DNA from: Fidelibacterota bacterium
GTDB taxonomy: Bacteria; Fidelibacterota; Marinisomatia; Marinisomatales; TCS55
Reading direction: 5' to 3'
NCBI GenBank assembly: GCA_004124385.1
Contig: SCKN01000001.1
Coordinates: 124,001-188,000, forward strand
Length of the DNA stretch: 64,000 nt
Shown here: positions 52,936-62,861 of the stretch, in pieces
Position numbering within the stretch: position 1 is the first letter of the stretch
Layout of the letters: every line of letters begins with the position of its first letter
Notes under the pieces: generated by a model
The model's database searches: none
The model's input: only the letters and a program-made list of their open reading frames with translations
What the model was told of the DNA's origin: nothing
Position numbers and translations under genes: made by a program

Positions 52936-55350
52936 ATGAGTTACGATCATAAAATCATAGAACAAAAGTGGCAGGATTACTGGGATGAGCACAAATCCTT
53001 TAAGGTTGTAGAAAATCCCGACAAACCAAAATATTACGTGTTGGATATGTTTCCTTATCCATCTGGAGCCGGACTACATGTCGGACATCCTCTTGGATAT
53101 GTTGCCACTGACATTGTAGCACGTTACAAACGAATGAAGGGATTTAATGTTCTTCATCCAATGGGATGGGACGCATTTGGCCTTCCTGCTGAACAATATG
53201 CCATCAAAACAGGCACGCACCCTCGAAAAACAACAAAAACGAATATTGATAATTTTCGTCGCCAAATCAAAATGCTTGGCTTTTCATATGATTGGGATCG
53301 TGAAATCAATACAACAGATACAGGTTATGTAAAATGGACACAATGGATATTTCTACAGCTATATAACAAAGGGTTAGCCTATGAAGCTGAAAAGCCAGTT
53401 AATTGGTGCCCCGAATTAAAAGCAGTTTTAGCAAATGAAGAAGTGGTCGATGGGAAATCCGAAATTGGAGGACATCCTGTTCATCGAGTTCCAATGCGGC
53501 AATGGATGTTGAGGATCACTGATTATGCTGAATCTTTATTAGCAGGCTTACAAGAAGTGGATTGGCCCAATAGCGTAAAAGAATTACAGCGCAACTGGAT
53601 AGGTCGATCAGAAGGGGCAGATGTTGATTTTAATGTTGTAGGTAGGGATGAAGTCATTACCGTGTTTACAACTCGCCCTGATACGTTATATGGCGCTACA
53701 TATATGGTTCTGGCCCCAGAACATCCGTTTGTTGAGTATTTTACTTCTGCTGAACAAAAAGGATCGGTAAAAAAATATCAAAAGGAAGCAGGTAGAAAAT
53801 CAGATTTAGAACGGGGAGAGCTCAATAAAGAGAAATCGGGCATTTTTACGGGCACCTATGCCATTAATCCTGTGAACGGGGCGGAAATCCCCATCTGGAT
53901 TGCTGATTATGTTCTCATGAGTTATGGTACTGGAGCCATAATGGCAGTTCCAGGTCAGGATCAGCGGGATTGGGATTTTGCAAATAAATTTGATTTACCT
54001 ATTATTCGAACAGTTCAACATCCTGAAGGTTTTGACGGAGAAGCGTATATGGGTGAAGGTCCGGCAATAAATAGTGAATTTCTAAATGGATTGAATATTA
54101 CTGATGCGAAATCAAAAATGATTACTTGGTTGGAGGAAAAACATAAAGGAAAGGGAACAATCCGATATAAATTACGTGATTGGCTGTTTTCTCGACAGAG
54201 GTATTGGGGCGAACCCATACCGATTATTCACTATGATGATGGTATAAAACCCTTGCATGAGGATGAATTGCCATTGGAATTACCCGATGTTGAAAAATTT
54301 GAGCCCATTGGAACCGGAGAATCTCCTTTGGCAAATATAAAAGAATGGGTAGAAGTGAAAAATGATGACGGAAAAGTCATTGGGTTAAGGGAAACAAATA
54401 CGATGCCCCAATGGGCAGGTTCCTGTTGGTACTATCTACGCTATATTGATCCACAAAATATTAAAAAAGCATGGGATGAAAATAAAGAATCATATTGGAT
54501 GCCCGTTGACTTGTATGTGGGCGGGGCAGAGCACGCTGTTCTTCATTTGCTCTATGCGCGATTTTGGCATCATGTTTTATTTGATTTAGGCTATGTCTCG
54601 ACGAAAGAACCATTTCAAAAGTTGTTTAATCAGGGAATGATTCTTGGTGAAGATGGTTCAAAAATGAGTAAATCCCGAGGAAATGTTATAAATCCAGATG
54701 ATGTTGTAAATAACTTTGGTGCAGATTCCATGAGATTGTACGAAATGTTTATGGGGCCTCTAGATAAATCAAAACCGTGGCACACTAAAGGGCTTAAAGG
54801 GTGTTTTCGATTCATAAATAAATTATGGGATAAAGTATGCTCATGTGATGGATTAAATGATTGTATTGATGCAGATAAAGCAAATAGTGAAACGATAAAA
54901 TTATTACATCAAACTATTAGGAAAGTTGGCGATGATGTTGAAAATATGCGTTTTAATACTGCGATTTCTCAAATGATGATATTCACAAACCATTTAATTA
55001 AGCTTAAAACAATAAATATTGAAGTATTAAAGACATTCGTACAATTGTTAGGACCATTTATTCCACATGTAGCTGAAGAAATTTGGCAACGTTTAGGTCA
55101 AGATCAATCTATTACATATGAACCATGGCCGAATTTTGATGAAAATATTGCTAAAGAAGATTTAATTAATATTGCAATTCAGGTAAATGGAAAATTACGT
55201 GCAAATATTGAGGTTGTATTAAATGCTGATAAGGAAGCAATATTAATGAAAGCTCGAGATATTGAAAAAATAAAATTATATTTATCAAGAGGAAACGTGA
55301 TAAAAGAAATATATGTGCCGGGAAGACTAGTGAATTTCGTCGTTAATTAG
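52936..55350 (+). CDS. leuS: Leucyl-tRNA synthetase
   Basis: 804 residues. HIGH box as HVGH (48-51), '[19 protein letters not shown]', the CP1 editing domain with '[20 protein letters not shown]', '[14 protein letters not shown]', and KMSKS at about 575-579 ('[19 protein letters not shown]'). The anticodon-binding domain and C-terminal extension follow. No T-box-like leader is seen in the 60 bases upstream. Confidence 0.98.
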   Translation: MSYDHKIIEQKWQDYWDEHKSFKVVENPDKPKYYVLDMFPYPSGAGLHVGHPLGYVATDIVARYKRMKGFNVLHPMGWDAFGLPAEQYAIKTGTHPRKTTKTNIDNFRRQIKMLGFSYDWDREINTTDTGYVKWTQWIFLQLYNKGLAYEAEKPVNWCPELKAVLANEEVVDGKSEIGGHPVHRVPMRQWMLRITDYAESLLAGLQEVDWPNSVKELQRNWIGRSEGADVDFNVVGRDEVITVFTTRPDTLYGATYMVLAPEHPFVEYFTSAEQKGSVKKYQKEAGRKSDLERGELNKEKSGIFTGTYAINPVNGAEIPIWIADYVLMSYGTGAIMAVPGQDQRDWDFANKFDLPIIRTVQHPEGFDGEAYMGEGPAINSEFLNGLNITDAKSKMITWLEEKHKGKGTIRYKLRDWLFSRQRYWGEPIPIIHYDDGIKPLHEDELPLELPDVEKFEPIGTGESPLANIKEWVEVKNDDGKVIGLRETNTMPQWAGSCWYYLRYIDPQNIKKAWDENKESYWMPVDLYVGGAEHAVLHLLYARFWHHVLFDLGYVSTKEPFQKLFNQGMILGEDGSKMSKSRGNVINPDDVVNNFGADSMRLYEMFMGPLDKSKPWHTKGLKGCFRFINKLWDKVCSCDGLNDCIDADKANSETIKLLHQTIRKVGDDVENMRFNTAISQMMIFTNHLIKLKTINIEVLKTFVQLLGPFIPHVAEEIWQRLGQDQSITYEPWPNFDENIAKEDLINIAIQVNGKLRANIEVVLNADKEAILMKARDIEKIKLYLSRGNVIKEIYVPGRLVNFVVN

Positions 55351-55398
55351 TATTCATATATATTATCAATTATACATAATATATATTATACGCCAAAT

Positions 55399-56385
55399 TT
55401 ACATAGATTCTTTAAGTCTCTCGAGGTTCTCCTTTGTCCCTATTACCATTATCGTTTGGTCTCTATGTAATATCTGATCAGATCCAGGATTGACTTTTAA
55501 ATCACCATTTTTTTCTATTATACCTATAATTAAAAGTTCATATTTTTCTCTTAATTGAGAATCTTTGATCATCATACCATCGAATTGCTCTAATTCGCTC
55601 AAATTAATTTCATCAATACCAAAATCTATGGATGTATGCTGGGGAGTTTTGATAGTTACACTATCTTCCAATTGTGGATTAATCAACAATTCAGACATTT
55701 TATGGCCCCCAGCAACATAGGGATTCACAACTTTATCTACACCTGCCCTGCGCAATTTTGCACTCGTATCATTTACACTGCAACGTGAAACAAGAAACGC
55801 TTCATTATTAAGTGTTCTAATAGACATGCTGACAAATAAGTTATCCTGATCCGTATTTAACACAACAACGATTCCACCCGCTCGCTCAACACCGGCTTCA
55901 ATGAGGGTTTCTTCTAATGTTGCATCACCTTCAATATATAAAAATCCCTTTTCTTCTATTTTACGAATTTTTTCAGGGTTATTGTCTATGATCACAAAAG
56001 ATCTTTTTTTCTCATACAATTCCCCGGCGATGACTGCTCCCATCCTGCCGTAACCGCATATAATGTAATGATTGTGTAGTTTTTTGACTGATTTAATCAT
56101 TTTATTTCTCCGATAAAAGTCCAAACGAAACATTTCCTTGCTGAATTCTGTAAATAAATAAGCAACGCCTGACACGCCAAATAATATGACGATTATTGTC
56201 CAAATTTTCCCAGCGTCAGTAAGTGGTTGAGTTTCACCAAATCCCACTGTGGAAAGCGTAATGATCGTCATATACACACTTTCCAATACAGACCAATTTT
56301 CTCCAAGGCTGTAAAAGCCTAATGATCCGATGAAGATTAATAAGCTGAAATATATAAAAAATCTTAAACGTGTTTTAATTTGCAT
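55399..56385 (-). CDS. Potassium channel with TrkA/RCK regulatory domains
   Basis: 328 residues. Two transmembrane helices enclose a pore with the selectivity filter 'STVGFGETQ' (near residue 47). An RCK-N Rossmann domain follows from about residue 107 ('HYIICGYGRMGAVIAGELYE', 'VIIDNNPEKIRKIEEKG', 'IEGDATLEETLIEAGVERAG'), then an RCK-C domain. The family is the 2-TM ligand-gated potassium channels (MthK/Kch-like). The filter is TVGFG, a known variant of TVGYG. Convergent with leuS. Confidence 0.92.
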   Translation of the reverse strand: MQIKTRLRFFIYFSLLIFIGSLGFYSLGENWSVLESVYMTIITLSTVGFGETQPLTDAGKIWTIIVILFGVSGVAYLFTEFSKEMFRLDFYRRNKMIKSVKKLHNHYIICGYGRMGAVIAGELYEKKRSFVIIDNNPEKIRKIEEKGFLYIEGDATLEETLIEAGVERAGGIVVVLNTDQDNLFVSMSIRTLNNEAFLVSRCSVNDTSAKLRRAGVDKVVNPYVAGGHKMSELLINPQLEDSVTIKTPQHTSIDFGIDEINLSELEQFDGMMIKDSQLREKYELLIIGIIEKNGDLKVNPGSDQILHRDQTIMVIGTKENLERLKESM

Positions 56386-56975
56386 TTTACTATTATGATT
56401 TCCGTCAATAATAATACGTTAAAAATATCATAAAGGCTGTCATGATTTAATTCCAAAACAAGTATCAATTATTATAAAGGCTCAAATTTATATTAATAGT
56501 CATCATTTTTTATTTTTATAAATTTCCTAATCCAATTCCTATATATTAATTTGCTCTTGTACTGCAGGCGTAACAGTGGGTCGAATTTGTACTCGTTCCT
56601 CTTTGTTTTACACCCTTTCCGTAAGTGGAATCATATTGGAATTTATTGCATTTTTTAAAATGTCTAAACCTCTTATTCCGTATTTTTTGATTTGAGGTGT
56701 TGTTAGTTGGAGGGTAATTGGGAAATCGAGATTATAGTAAATGGAGTGCAATAGGATTTAGTATTTGTTGAACCTAAAATTTTTGTATGAATTGAGTTTT
56801 TTGGAAGGGACAACGACTAAATATCGGTCTTATATGTCAGCCAAAAAATTGTTGAAGCTGGTGGAGATTGTGGGTTTTGAAGAGCAGGAAAGTGTGTTTG
56901 ACACGATTTGGTGGTAATTTAGAAAATCAAATATAAAATATCAAAGTCAGGCCACTCCATGAATTGCCTTCGAAT
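56386..56975. other. 590-base stretch without a supported gene
   Basis: Only short open frames. A plus-strand frame ending at about 56917 encodes a roughly 50-residue stretch finishing 'KLVEIVGFEEQESVFDTIWW'; it has no clear start or family and may be the tail of a decayed gene. ATAAAGGCT occurs twice, at about 56429 and 56475. No tRNA, hairpin terminator or insertion-sequence end was recognised. Confidence 0.4.
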
Positions 56976-58484
56976 TTAGTTTGTTATAGAAATTTGATAT
57001 ATTTCTACCATTTCTGTTGTTTCTGGATTCAATTCGAAAAATTTAACTAATACATTTGCATTAGGACTCTCGGTATCAATTTCTACATGCCCATATACAG
57101 ATGTAATCACAATATCATCACTCTTCACCACTTTTTCCGGTTTAGCCCACTCGGGTCTGAATATTTCATGAGCATATTTAGGGTTGTTCTGATTTTCAGG
57201 AATCAAACGATGCCCAGTAGCAATTTTATAATTTAGGGGTGACGAAGAAAAATCAAAAATAGCGTTACCCATATCTGAAATTGAATATTTAATAGTCGTG
57301 TCTGTTTTAGTAAGATAATTAACAGAGCTATTCAAGTTTAAGATGTGTGCACTGGGATAATGCTGATCTCCCGAGAATACAAGAACGCCATTAATATTAT
57401 TATCATTAATAAAATTAAATATTTTATTCCGTTCATTAAGATAGCTCGACCAATTGTCATATCCATCTCTCCCTGACGATGTATCTCCACCATATTCATT
57501 CAAAGACACACTCGAGAATACTATTTTAAACTTTGCTTTAGAATTATTTAAACCATTCAAAAACCAATTTAATTGTTTTATGCCAAGCATGGTTTTTGAA
57601 TCGCCATCCTGATTCTCCATAGGTGAACGATACCAACGTGTATCCAGAACAAATACATCAACATCGGCTATTGTAAACTTATAATAAATTCCACCGTCAT
57701 TTTCTTCATACGAATAATCCGGAAAGTTTTCCTTAAAAGCTTTCCTTGCTTCATTTTTATAAGTGTATGTTTCGTCAGAATTATCTTTCCCATAATCATG
57801 ATCATCCCAAATAGCCAACAAAGGAATTCGGCTGGCCATTTGCTGATAATTTTCATCAAAGACTCGGTTATACTTATTTCTAAATGCCTGTAGAATTGTT
57901 GTATCATTAAGAACAATTTCACCAGAATCAATCATTGTCTGGCGAAGAGTCTCATTGTTTTGGTAATGTTCAAGCTCATTTAAATTCCCATCATAATCCG
58001 CATACATTTGATCGCCAAGTAAGGCCATAAATGTGGGGGAGGATTTCTCGATTTGTTGAAAGATATTATAGCCCATATATTTTTCTCTTAAACAGGCTGA
58101 AAAAATAAAATTAAATTTCCCTGCAACGTTTTGTTTCGGAAATGTTTTAAAAGTGAACCAATCAGAATAGGCTCTATCTTCAAATTGAACCCGGTATCGA
58201 TAATTTGAATTTGAAAGTATTTCTTGAAGGAAGATATTCGTTGTATATGAATTGAGTTCTGTTAATTCACCCCAATCTGTCAAATGACTCGATGAACCAT
58301 CTATAATCTGGTATTGGATTCGTACATCTCCATCATTCACACATTTAATTAAAATTGGGACTTGATTATTTTGAATGAGACCCACAACTGGAGATCGAAA
58401 CAATCTATTGGGTTTGGCCTTATCGCACCCCATTAAACTTATAAGCATGATGACAATAAATGCTTTAAGTAATCTATTATTCAT
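56976..58484 (-). CDS. PhoD-like alkaline phosphatase family lipoprotein
   Basis: About 502 residues. The start is ATG 58484: AAAGGA lies just before it on the minus strand, and covers the alternative upstream TTG. Lipoprotein signal 'MLISLMGCDKAKPN'. An N-terminal Ig/fibronectin-like domain, then a metallophosphatase with 'LLGDQMYADYDG', 'IWDDHDYGKDNSDETY', 'VFVLDTRWYRSP' and 'VFSGDQHYPSAHI', the PhoD metal-binding motifs. Likely hydrolyses phosphate esters outside the inner membrane. Paralogue of the next gene upstream, but without a T9SS tail. Confidence 0.9.
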   Translation of the reverse strand: MNNRLLKAFIVIMLISLMGCDKAKPNRLFRSPVVGLIQNNQVPILIKCVNDGDVRIQYQIIDGSSSHLTDWGELTELNSYTTNIFLQEILSNSNYRYRVQFEDRAYSDWFTFKTFPKQNVAGKFNFIFSACLREKYMGYNIFQQIEKSSPTFMALLGDQMYADYDGNLNELEHYQNNETLRQTMIDSGEIVLNDTTILQAFRNKYNRVFDENYQQMASRIPLLAIWDDHDYGKDNSDETYTYKNEARKAFKENFPDYSYEENDGGIYYKFTIADVDVFVLDTRWYRSPMENQDGDSKTMLGIKQLNWFLNGLNNSKAKFKIVFSSVSLNEYGGDTSSGRDGYDNWSSYLNERNKIFNFINDNNINGVLVFSGDQHYPSAHILNLNSSVNYLTKTDTTIKYSISDMGNAIFDFSSSPLNYKIATGHRLIPENQNNPKYAHEIFRPEWAKPEKVVKSDDIVITSVYGHVEIDTESPNANVLVKFFELNPETTEMVEIYQISITN

Positions 58485-58533
58485 AATTATTCCTTTCAAA
58501 TTTAGATTGTTGAATGTCCAAAATTAAATTTGG

Positions 58534-60288
58534 TTATTTTAGGTAAATCATTTTTTTTGTTAAACTGACCGATTGATCTACTGTTTTTTCGGAAACTGTA
58601 TTTAAGCTATAATAGTATATCCCACTCGGCATGGGTGTTCCGTGAAAATTATTCCCTTCCCAGATAACACTATACTTTCCAGCTTTATGGAATCCTTTCG
58701 AAAGAGTAATTACTTCTGAACCAAGAATATCATAAATAGTTAATTTTATATTACAATTCTCATGAATTGAATATAAAATATTCGTCACCCCATTAAATGG
58801 ATTTGGAAAGTTCTGTTCCACTGAAAAATAATTAGGAGTTTGCATAGATTGGGAAATTGTGACTGTCGTATTATCCCGTTGTACCGTTATCCTGTAAAGT
58901 CTATAAGGTAATGTATTGTACGAATCAAATTCATAAAATGTAACGGTCACGCTTTTAATGTCGTTTTCAGTATTAACTTCGGCCAAACCATATACAGAAG
59001 GGTATCCTAATTCATCTCTGAAAATTTCAAAAGAGTAAAAAGGATTATTCTGATTTTCTTGATTGAGTGCATGCCCCGTTGCTCTATTGTAATGAAAAGG
59101 TGAAGATGAAAAATCAAACACAGCCGAGCCTAAATCTGATAAGGAATACACAATGGATGAATCTGTTTGTGAAATAGAATTCAATGGAGCGTCCCAATTT
59201 AGAATATGACTGCTGGGGAAATGTTGATCGCCGGAAAAAACCAAAACACCATAAATCTGATTATTTTCAATAAAGGAGAGAATAGTATTTCGCTCAAATG
59301 TATATCCCATCCAACTATCATATCCATCTTGGCCAGAAGATGTATCACCACCATAATCATTCATTGAAACACTTGATATTATTAATTTAAACGGTGCTGT
59401 TGATAGAACCAATCCATTCAATAACCAGGAGAGTTGTTCTGCACCAAGCATTGTTTTATTGTCATCATCATTTTCATCCATAGGCGACCTATACCAACGT
59501 GTGTCAAGAACAAATACATCAACATCCGCTATCTTAAACTGATAATATATACCTTCATCTTCTACTTGATATGGGTAGATAGGGTAAGTTTCTTTAAAAA
59601 CTTTCTTCGTTTCTTCTTTATAAATATAAGTGCTATCAGCGTTATCCTGACCGTAATCGTGATCATCCCAAGTTGCTATTATGGGAATAGTGCTGCTCAT
59701 TGATTGAAAATGTTCATCGAAATTCCGTCCATATTTATTCCTTAACGCGGGTACCACAGAATAGGATGGACCTGTATTAATATTGCCGTCATAATCCGCA
59801 TAAATTTGATCTCCGAGCAAAGCGACAAACGTAGGAGATATATTTGGAATATAATTAAAAACATTGTGGGGTAAATGATTTTCCCTGAAACAGGCTGAAA
59901 AAACAAAACTAAACTCTCCGGGTTCTGATTGTTCCGGGAATGTTGAAAATGACGACCAGTCAGAATTGTTGCCACCAGAAAAAATAACTCGGTATGTATA
60001 ATCAGAATTATAATTAATATCATTCAGGATTAGACTTTTTGTTAGGTCATCGCTATAAGATAAATATTCCCAATCGCTAAAAATTGAAACTGAATCATTT
60101 CCTTCAAAATACTCAATTTGAATGTTCCCGGGTGACGTGCCTTTAACCTTTATTGGAACCTGATTATCTTGGATGAGTCCAACGATTGGAAGCCGTGATA
60201 GATCATTCCTTGCATTTGCAGATACTTTGTCTTGTATTGAATGTGTAAGGAGCATAACTACTATTATATGATAAAAATTCCTTTCCAT
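58534..60288 (-). CDS. PhoD-like alkaline phosphatase with T9SS sorting domain
   Basis: 584 residues. A signal peptide at the N-terminus ('HIIVVMLLTHSI'), the same Ig-like plus PhoD layout ('LLGDQIYADYDG', 'TWDDHDYGQDNADSTY', 'VFVLDTRWYRSPM', 'VFSGDQHFPSSHI'), then a C-terminal type A sorting domain from about residue 500 ('VEQNFPNPFNGVTNILYSI', 'IYDILGSEV', 'SGIYYYSLN'). So this copy is exported through T9SS while the downstream copy is a lipoprotein. Both may scavenge phosphate from organic esters; no Pho box was identified. Confidence 0.92.
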   Translation of the reverse strand: MERNFYHIIVVMLLTHSIQDKVSANARNDLSRLPIVGLIQDNQVPIKVKGTSPGNIQIEYFEGNDSVSIFSDWEYLSYSDDLTKSLILNDINYNSDYTYRVIFSGGNNSDWSSFSTFPEQSEPGEFSFVFSACFRENHLPHNVFNYIPNISPTFVALLGDQIYADYDGNINTGPSYSVVPALRNKYGRNFDEHFQSMSSTIPIIATWDDHDYGQDNADSTYIYKEETKKVFKETYPIYPYQVEDEGIYYQFKIADVDVFVLDTRWYRSPMDENDDDNKTMLGAEQLSWLLNGLVLSTAPFKLIISSVSMNDYGGDTSSGQDGYDSWMGYTFERNTILSFIENNQIYGVLVFSGDQHFPSSHILNWDAPLNSISQTDSSIVYSLSDLGSAVFDFSSSPFHYNRATGHALNQENQNNPFYSFEIFRDELGYPSVYGLAEVNTENDIKSVTVTFYEFDSYNTLPYRLYRITVQRDNTTVTISQSMQTPNYFSVEQNFPNPFNGVTNILYSIHENCNIKLTIYDILGSEVITLSKGFHKAGKYSVIWEGNNFHGTPMPSGIYYYSLNTVSEKTVDQSVSLTKKMIYLK

Positions 60289-60301
60289 TCTATACAGTCA
60301 A

Positions 60302-61285
60302 TTATATGGATTTAGAAAGATAATTCATCACCGATCGAGCAACACGTCGACCATTAAAATAGCACCATTCAGCACCACGAAAGCCACCGAGCATGTTACC
60401 CGCTGAAAACCACCCTGATTCAGACATTTGGTAATCCCGCCCGATTACAGGTTTTCTGGAAGGTAATTCAATTTTTAATTTCCCCAATAGAGCCAATTCG
60501 CTATTGGGAATAAGTTCGCCACAAACCACAATACCATCGCAGGGTAAAATATCGCCATCTTTGGATAATCTTATGCCCGTAGCTGTTTTGGATCCCATTA
60601 CTTCTACCGATTTTACATTCACAGCTCTGAACCTGGGTTTGCTCCAAATCCGGAAATAGAGCCGTTCAAAAAATGAACATTCCGGACGATGTTGTTTATC
60701 CATAATTATTGCATCTTCTGCACCGGCAACTTTTAATTTTGCAGCGGCAGCGTAACCAATTAAGTCTGATCCAATGATGACAGGATTGCGCATAGGTAAT
60801 AAACCGTTGCCATCTATAAGTTGTAGTAATTGTTTGGTGAAAAACACTCGTATGGGTCTTGTGCCTGTCATCCATCCGCGTTCCGATAATGTTTTTTCTC
60901 GTGATCCGCAAGCCATGATAACTGCATCAGCCGTAAAACTTATTTCTCCTTTATCAGGATTCATCAAAGTGATCTCTTTTTTGCTAGCTTCAATCTTTAG
61001 AACTTGACTATTCAGCCACACTTCCACATCCGTTTTGGCTAACTTTTTTTTAAGAAAATTGGCATATTCTTCCCCAAAAACTGGAATACCACCGCGTGAC
61101 CATCTAATGAAGGTGCGTACTCCACCCTTCTTTTTTTTGTATAGAGAAGGTACTCCACCAATATTATCACTTCGTTCAATCAACGCTACGGTTGTGATTC
61201 CTTGTTTAGATAATGCAATTGCCGCTCCTATGCCGGCAGGTCCAGCGCCAATGATGACAACTCTAAAATGATTTGTTGATTTCAT
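60302..61285 (-). CDS. FAD-dependent pyridine nucleotide-disulphide-type oxidoreductase (GlpB-like partner)
   Basis: 327 residues. N-terminal FAD motif 'VVIIGAGPAGIGAAIALSKQ', NAD-type motif 'VIIGSDLIGYAAAAKLKVAG', and a conserved tail 'GWFSAGNMLGGFRGAEWCYF' 'NGRRVA'. The family is that of small FAD oxidoreductases co-encoded with GlpA-type dehydrogenases. Overlaps the upstream gene by 23 bases. Probably passes electrons from the dehydrogenase to an acceptor (inference). Confidence 0.85.
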   Translation of the reverse strand: MKSTNHFRVVIIGAGPAGIGAAIALSKQGITTVALIERSDNIGGVPSLYKKKKGGVRTFIRWSRGGIPVFGEEYANFLKKKLAKTDVEVWLNSQVLKIEASKKEITLMNPDKGEISFTADAVIMACGSREKTLSERGWMTGTRPIRVFFTKQLLQLIDGNGLLPMRNPVIIGSDLIGYAAAAKLKVAGAEDAIIMDKQHRPECSFFERLYFRIWSKPRFRAVNVKSVEVMGSKTATGIRLSKDGDILPCDGIVVCGELIPNSELALLGKLKIELPSRKPVIGRDYQMSESGWFSAGNMLGGFRGAEWCYFNGRRVARSVMNYLSKSI

Positions 61286-62843
61286 CTATATCTTTATTTT
61301 TCATCATTTGAGTATTAGAAATTATTTCACTTCCTGGTCCACGTTTAGTAATCTTGTTCAAAGGGATGTCACAGTGTTTGGAAATAATTTCAGCAACATT
61401 TATTTGACAATCAAAACCTTGGCATCGTCCCATTTGTGCGCGAGTTCTACGTTTAATTGAATCAAGACTTACTGGTTTTAGGGGCGAATCTAAATGATCA
61501 ATAATTTCGCCACGTGAAATTTGTTCGCAAAAGCATACAACTCTCCCATAGTCCGAATCTTTTTCAACTATTTTACCATTTGAATAGGGTTGTTTCCACC
61601 ATCCGGGCCAACTGCTTTCCGGTCTGCTATCAATAGTAGTGATATCCTTTTCAAGATGTAAACCACATTTATTGCTTAATTCTTTTACCAAGTAATCAGC
61701 TAAAGTGGGTGAAGATGTAATCCCAGTGGAACGGATTCCGGAAACCGTCAATATACCAGGGTGTCCATCATGACAACGAATCCAATAGCTTCCCTGACTA
61801 CAATTACAACGCACTCCGGCAAAATTACTAATTACAGGTTGTTTTTTTAATTCTGGATATAATTTTGATGCCCCATCTAATAATGACTGAAGTTTTTCAA
61901 TGGTCGTGCCGGTTATTGAATTATCACCATGCGAAAAATCTTCTGCCGTCGGACCTGCCATTAGGTTACCGAAAATCGTAGGAATAACCAGGACACCTTT
62001 TGTTTCATTGGTAGGAACTGGGAGTAAAATGTGGTTTATGTTCATTCGGCTATATTTATCAAATACCAGAAATTGACCACGCCTAGGATTTGTATCAAAT
62101 GATTCCCCATTGTAAAGTTTTGCCAATTTTTCACTACCTAGCCCTGCTACATTTACAATAATATTAGTATTAATCTTGATACCAGATCTGGTAACGAGTT
62201 TTTTTACATTTTCGTTTGCATTTTCAATGCCAATTATTTCTGTACCAAATATTATATCAACACCATTGGATAAAGCAATTTCGGAATAAGCAATCGAAGC
62301 TGAGAATGGGTCAACAATCGATTCCCTTGGTATTAGGATGCCACCTAAAGCTTCATCAGTAATTTTTGGTTCAATTTCTCGTAATTGTTTTGGGTCCAAT
62401 AATTGAATATCGGTAACACCATTTTTTATAGCTTTATCATAAATATTTTTTAATTGTTTTTTCTGTTCATCATTGATAGCTATTAACAATGCACCGCATT
62501 CTTCAAAAGGTATTTTTAATTTTTTTGCTAATTCTGGCCATTCTCTGGATGCTTTGGTAACAAGTGTTGATTCAATTGAATCAACTGGTGTATCGAAGCC
62601 TGTATGAATTATGGCACTACTTCCTTTACTGGTTGCTTCTCCAACATCATAATTTTTGTCAAGTAAGAGTATTTTCAACTTATACATAGATAATTTATAT
62701 GCTAATGCGCATCCAACTATACCTGCACCAATAATAGCCACATCATATGGTGCATTTCCCAATTGAGATGAATCATTGAATTTTAATGATTCATCAAAAC
62801 CATCCTCTGGCCAATTATATAGGAGTTTCCCCTGTGTCTTCAT
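61263..62843 (-). CDS. glpA: GlpA-type FAD-dependent glycerol-3-phosphate dehydrogenase with BFD-like [2Fe-2S] domain
   Basis: 526 residues. FAD motif 'VAIIGAGIVGCALAYKLSMY' near residue 35, the DAO fold ('EATSKGSSAIIHTGFDTP', 'NVAGLGSEKLAKLYNGESF'), and a C-terminal BFD-like cysteine domain ('VCFCEQISRGEIIDHL', 'RTRAQMGRCQGFDCQINVAE'), whose CxC...CxxxxC pattern binds an Fe-S cluster, as in anaerobic GlpA. Oxidation of glycerol-3-phosphate is supported by the adjacent GlpT-like transporter; other 2-hydroxyacid substrates cannot be ruled out. Confidence 0.82.
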   Translation of the reverse strand: MKTQGKLLYNWPEDGFDESLKFNDSSQLGNAPYDVAIIGAGIVGCALAYKLSMYKLKILLLDKNYDVGEATSKGSSAIIHTGFDTPVDSIESTLVTKASREWPELAKKLKIPFEECGALLIAINDEQKKQLKNIYDKAIKNGVTDIQLLDPKQLREIEPKITDEALGGILIPRESIVDPFSASIAYSEIALSNGVDIIFGTEIIGIENANENVKKLVTRSGIKINTNIIVNVAGLGSEKLAKLYNGESFDTNPRRGQFLVFDKYSRMNINHILLPVPTNETKGVLVIPTIFGNLMAGPTAEDFSHGDNSITGTTIEKLQSLLDGASKLYPELKKQPVISNFAGVRCNCSQGSYWIRCHDGHPGILTVSGIRSTGITSSPTLADYLVKELSNKCGLHLEKDITTIDSRPESSWPGWWKQPYSNGKIVEKDSDYGRVVCFCEQISRGEIIDHLDSPLKPVSLDSIKRRTRAQMGRCQGFDCQINVAEIISKHCDIPLNKITKRGPGSEIISNTQMMKNKDIDEINKSF

Positions 62844-62861
62844 TTTTAGAGTAACAATTCC

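Noticed and set aside
55351-55398. Terminator between leuS and the potassium channel
   Set aside because: An AT-only inverted repeat (ATATATTAT/ATAATATAT) exists but has no GC core, so I do not call it.
58485-58499. TTG start for the PhoD-like lipoprotein
   Set aside because: The ribosome-binding site AAAGGA falls on this codon and is correctly spaced for the ATG at 58484.
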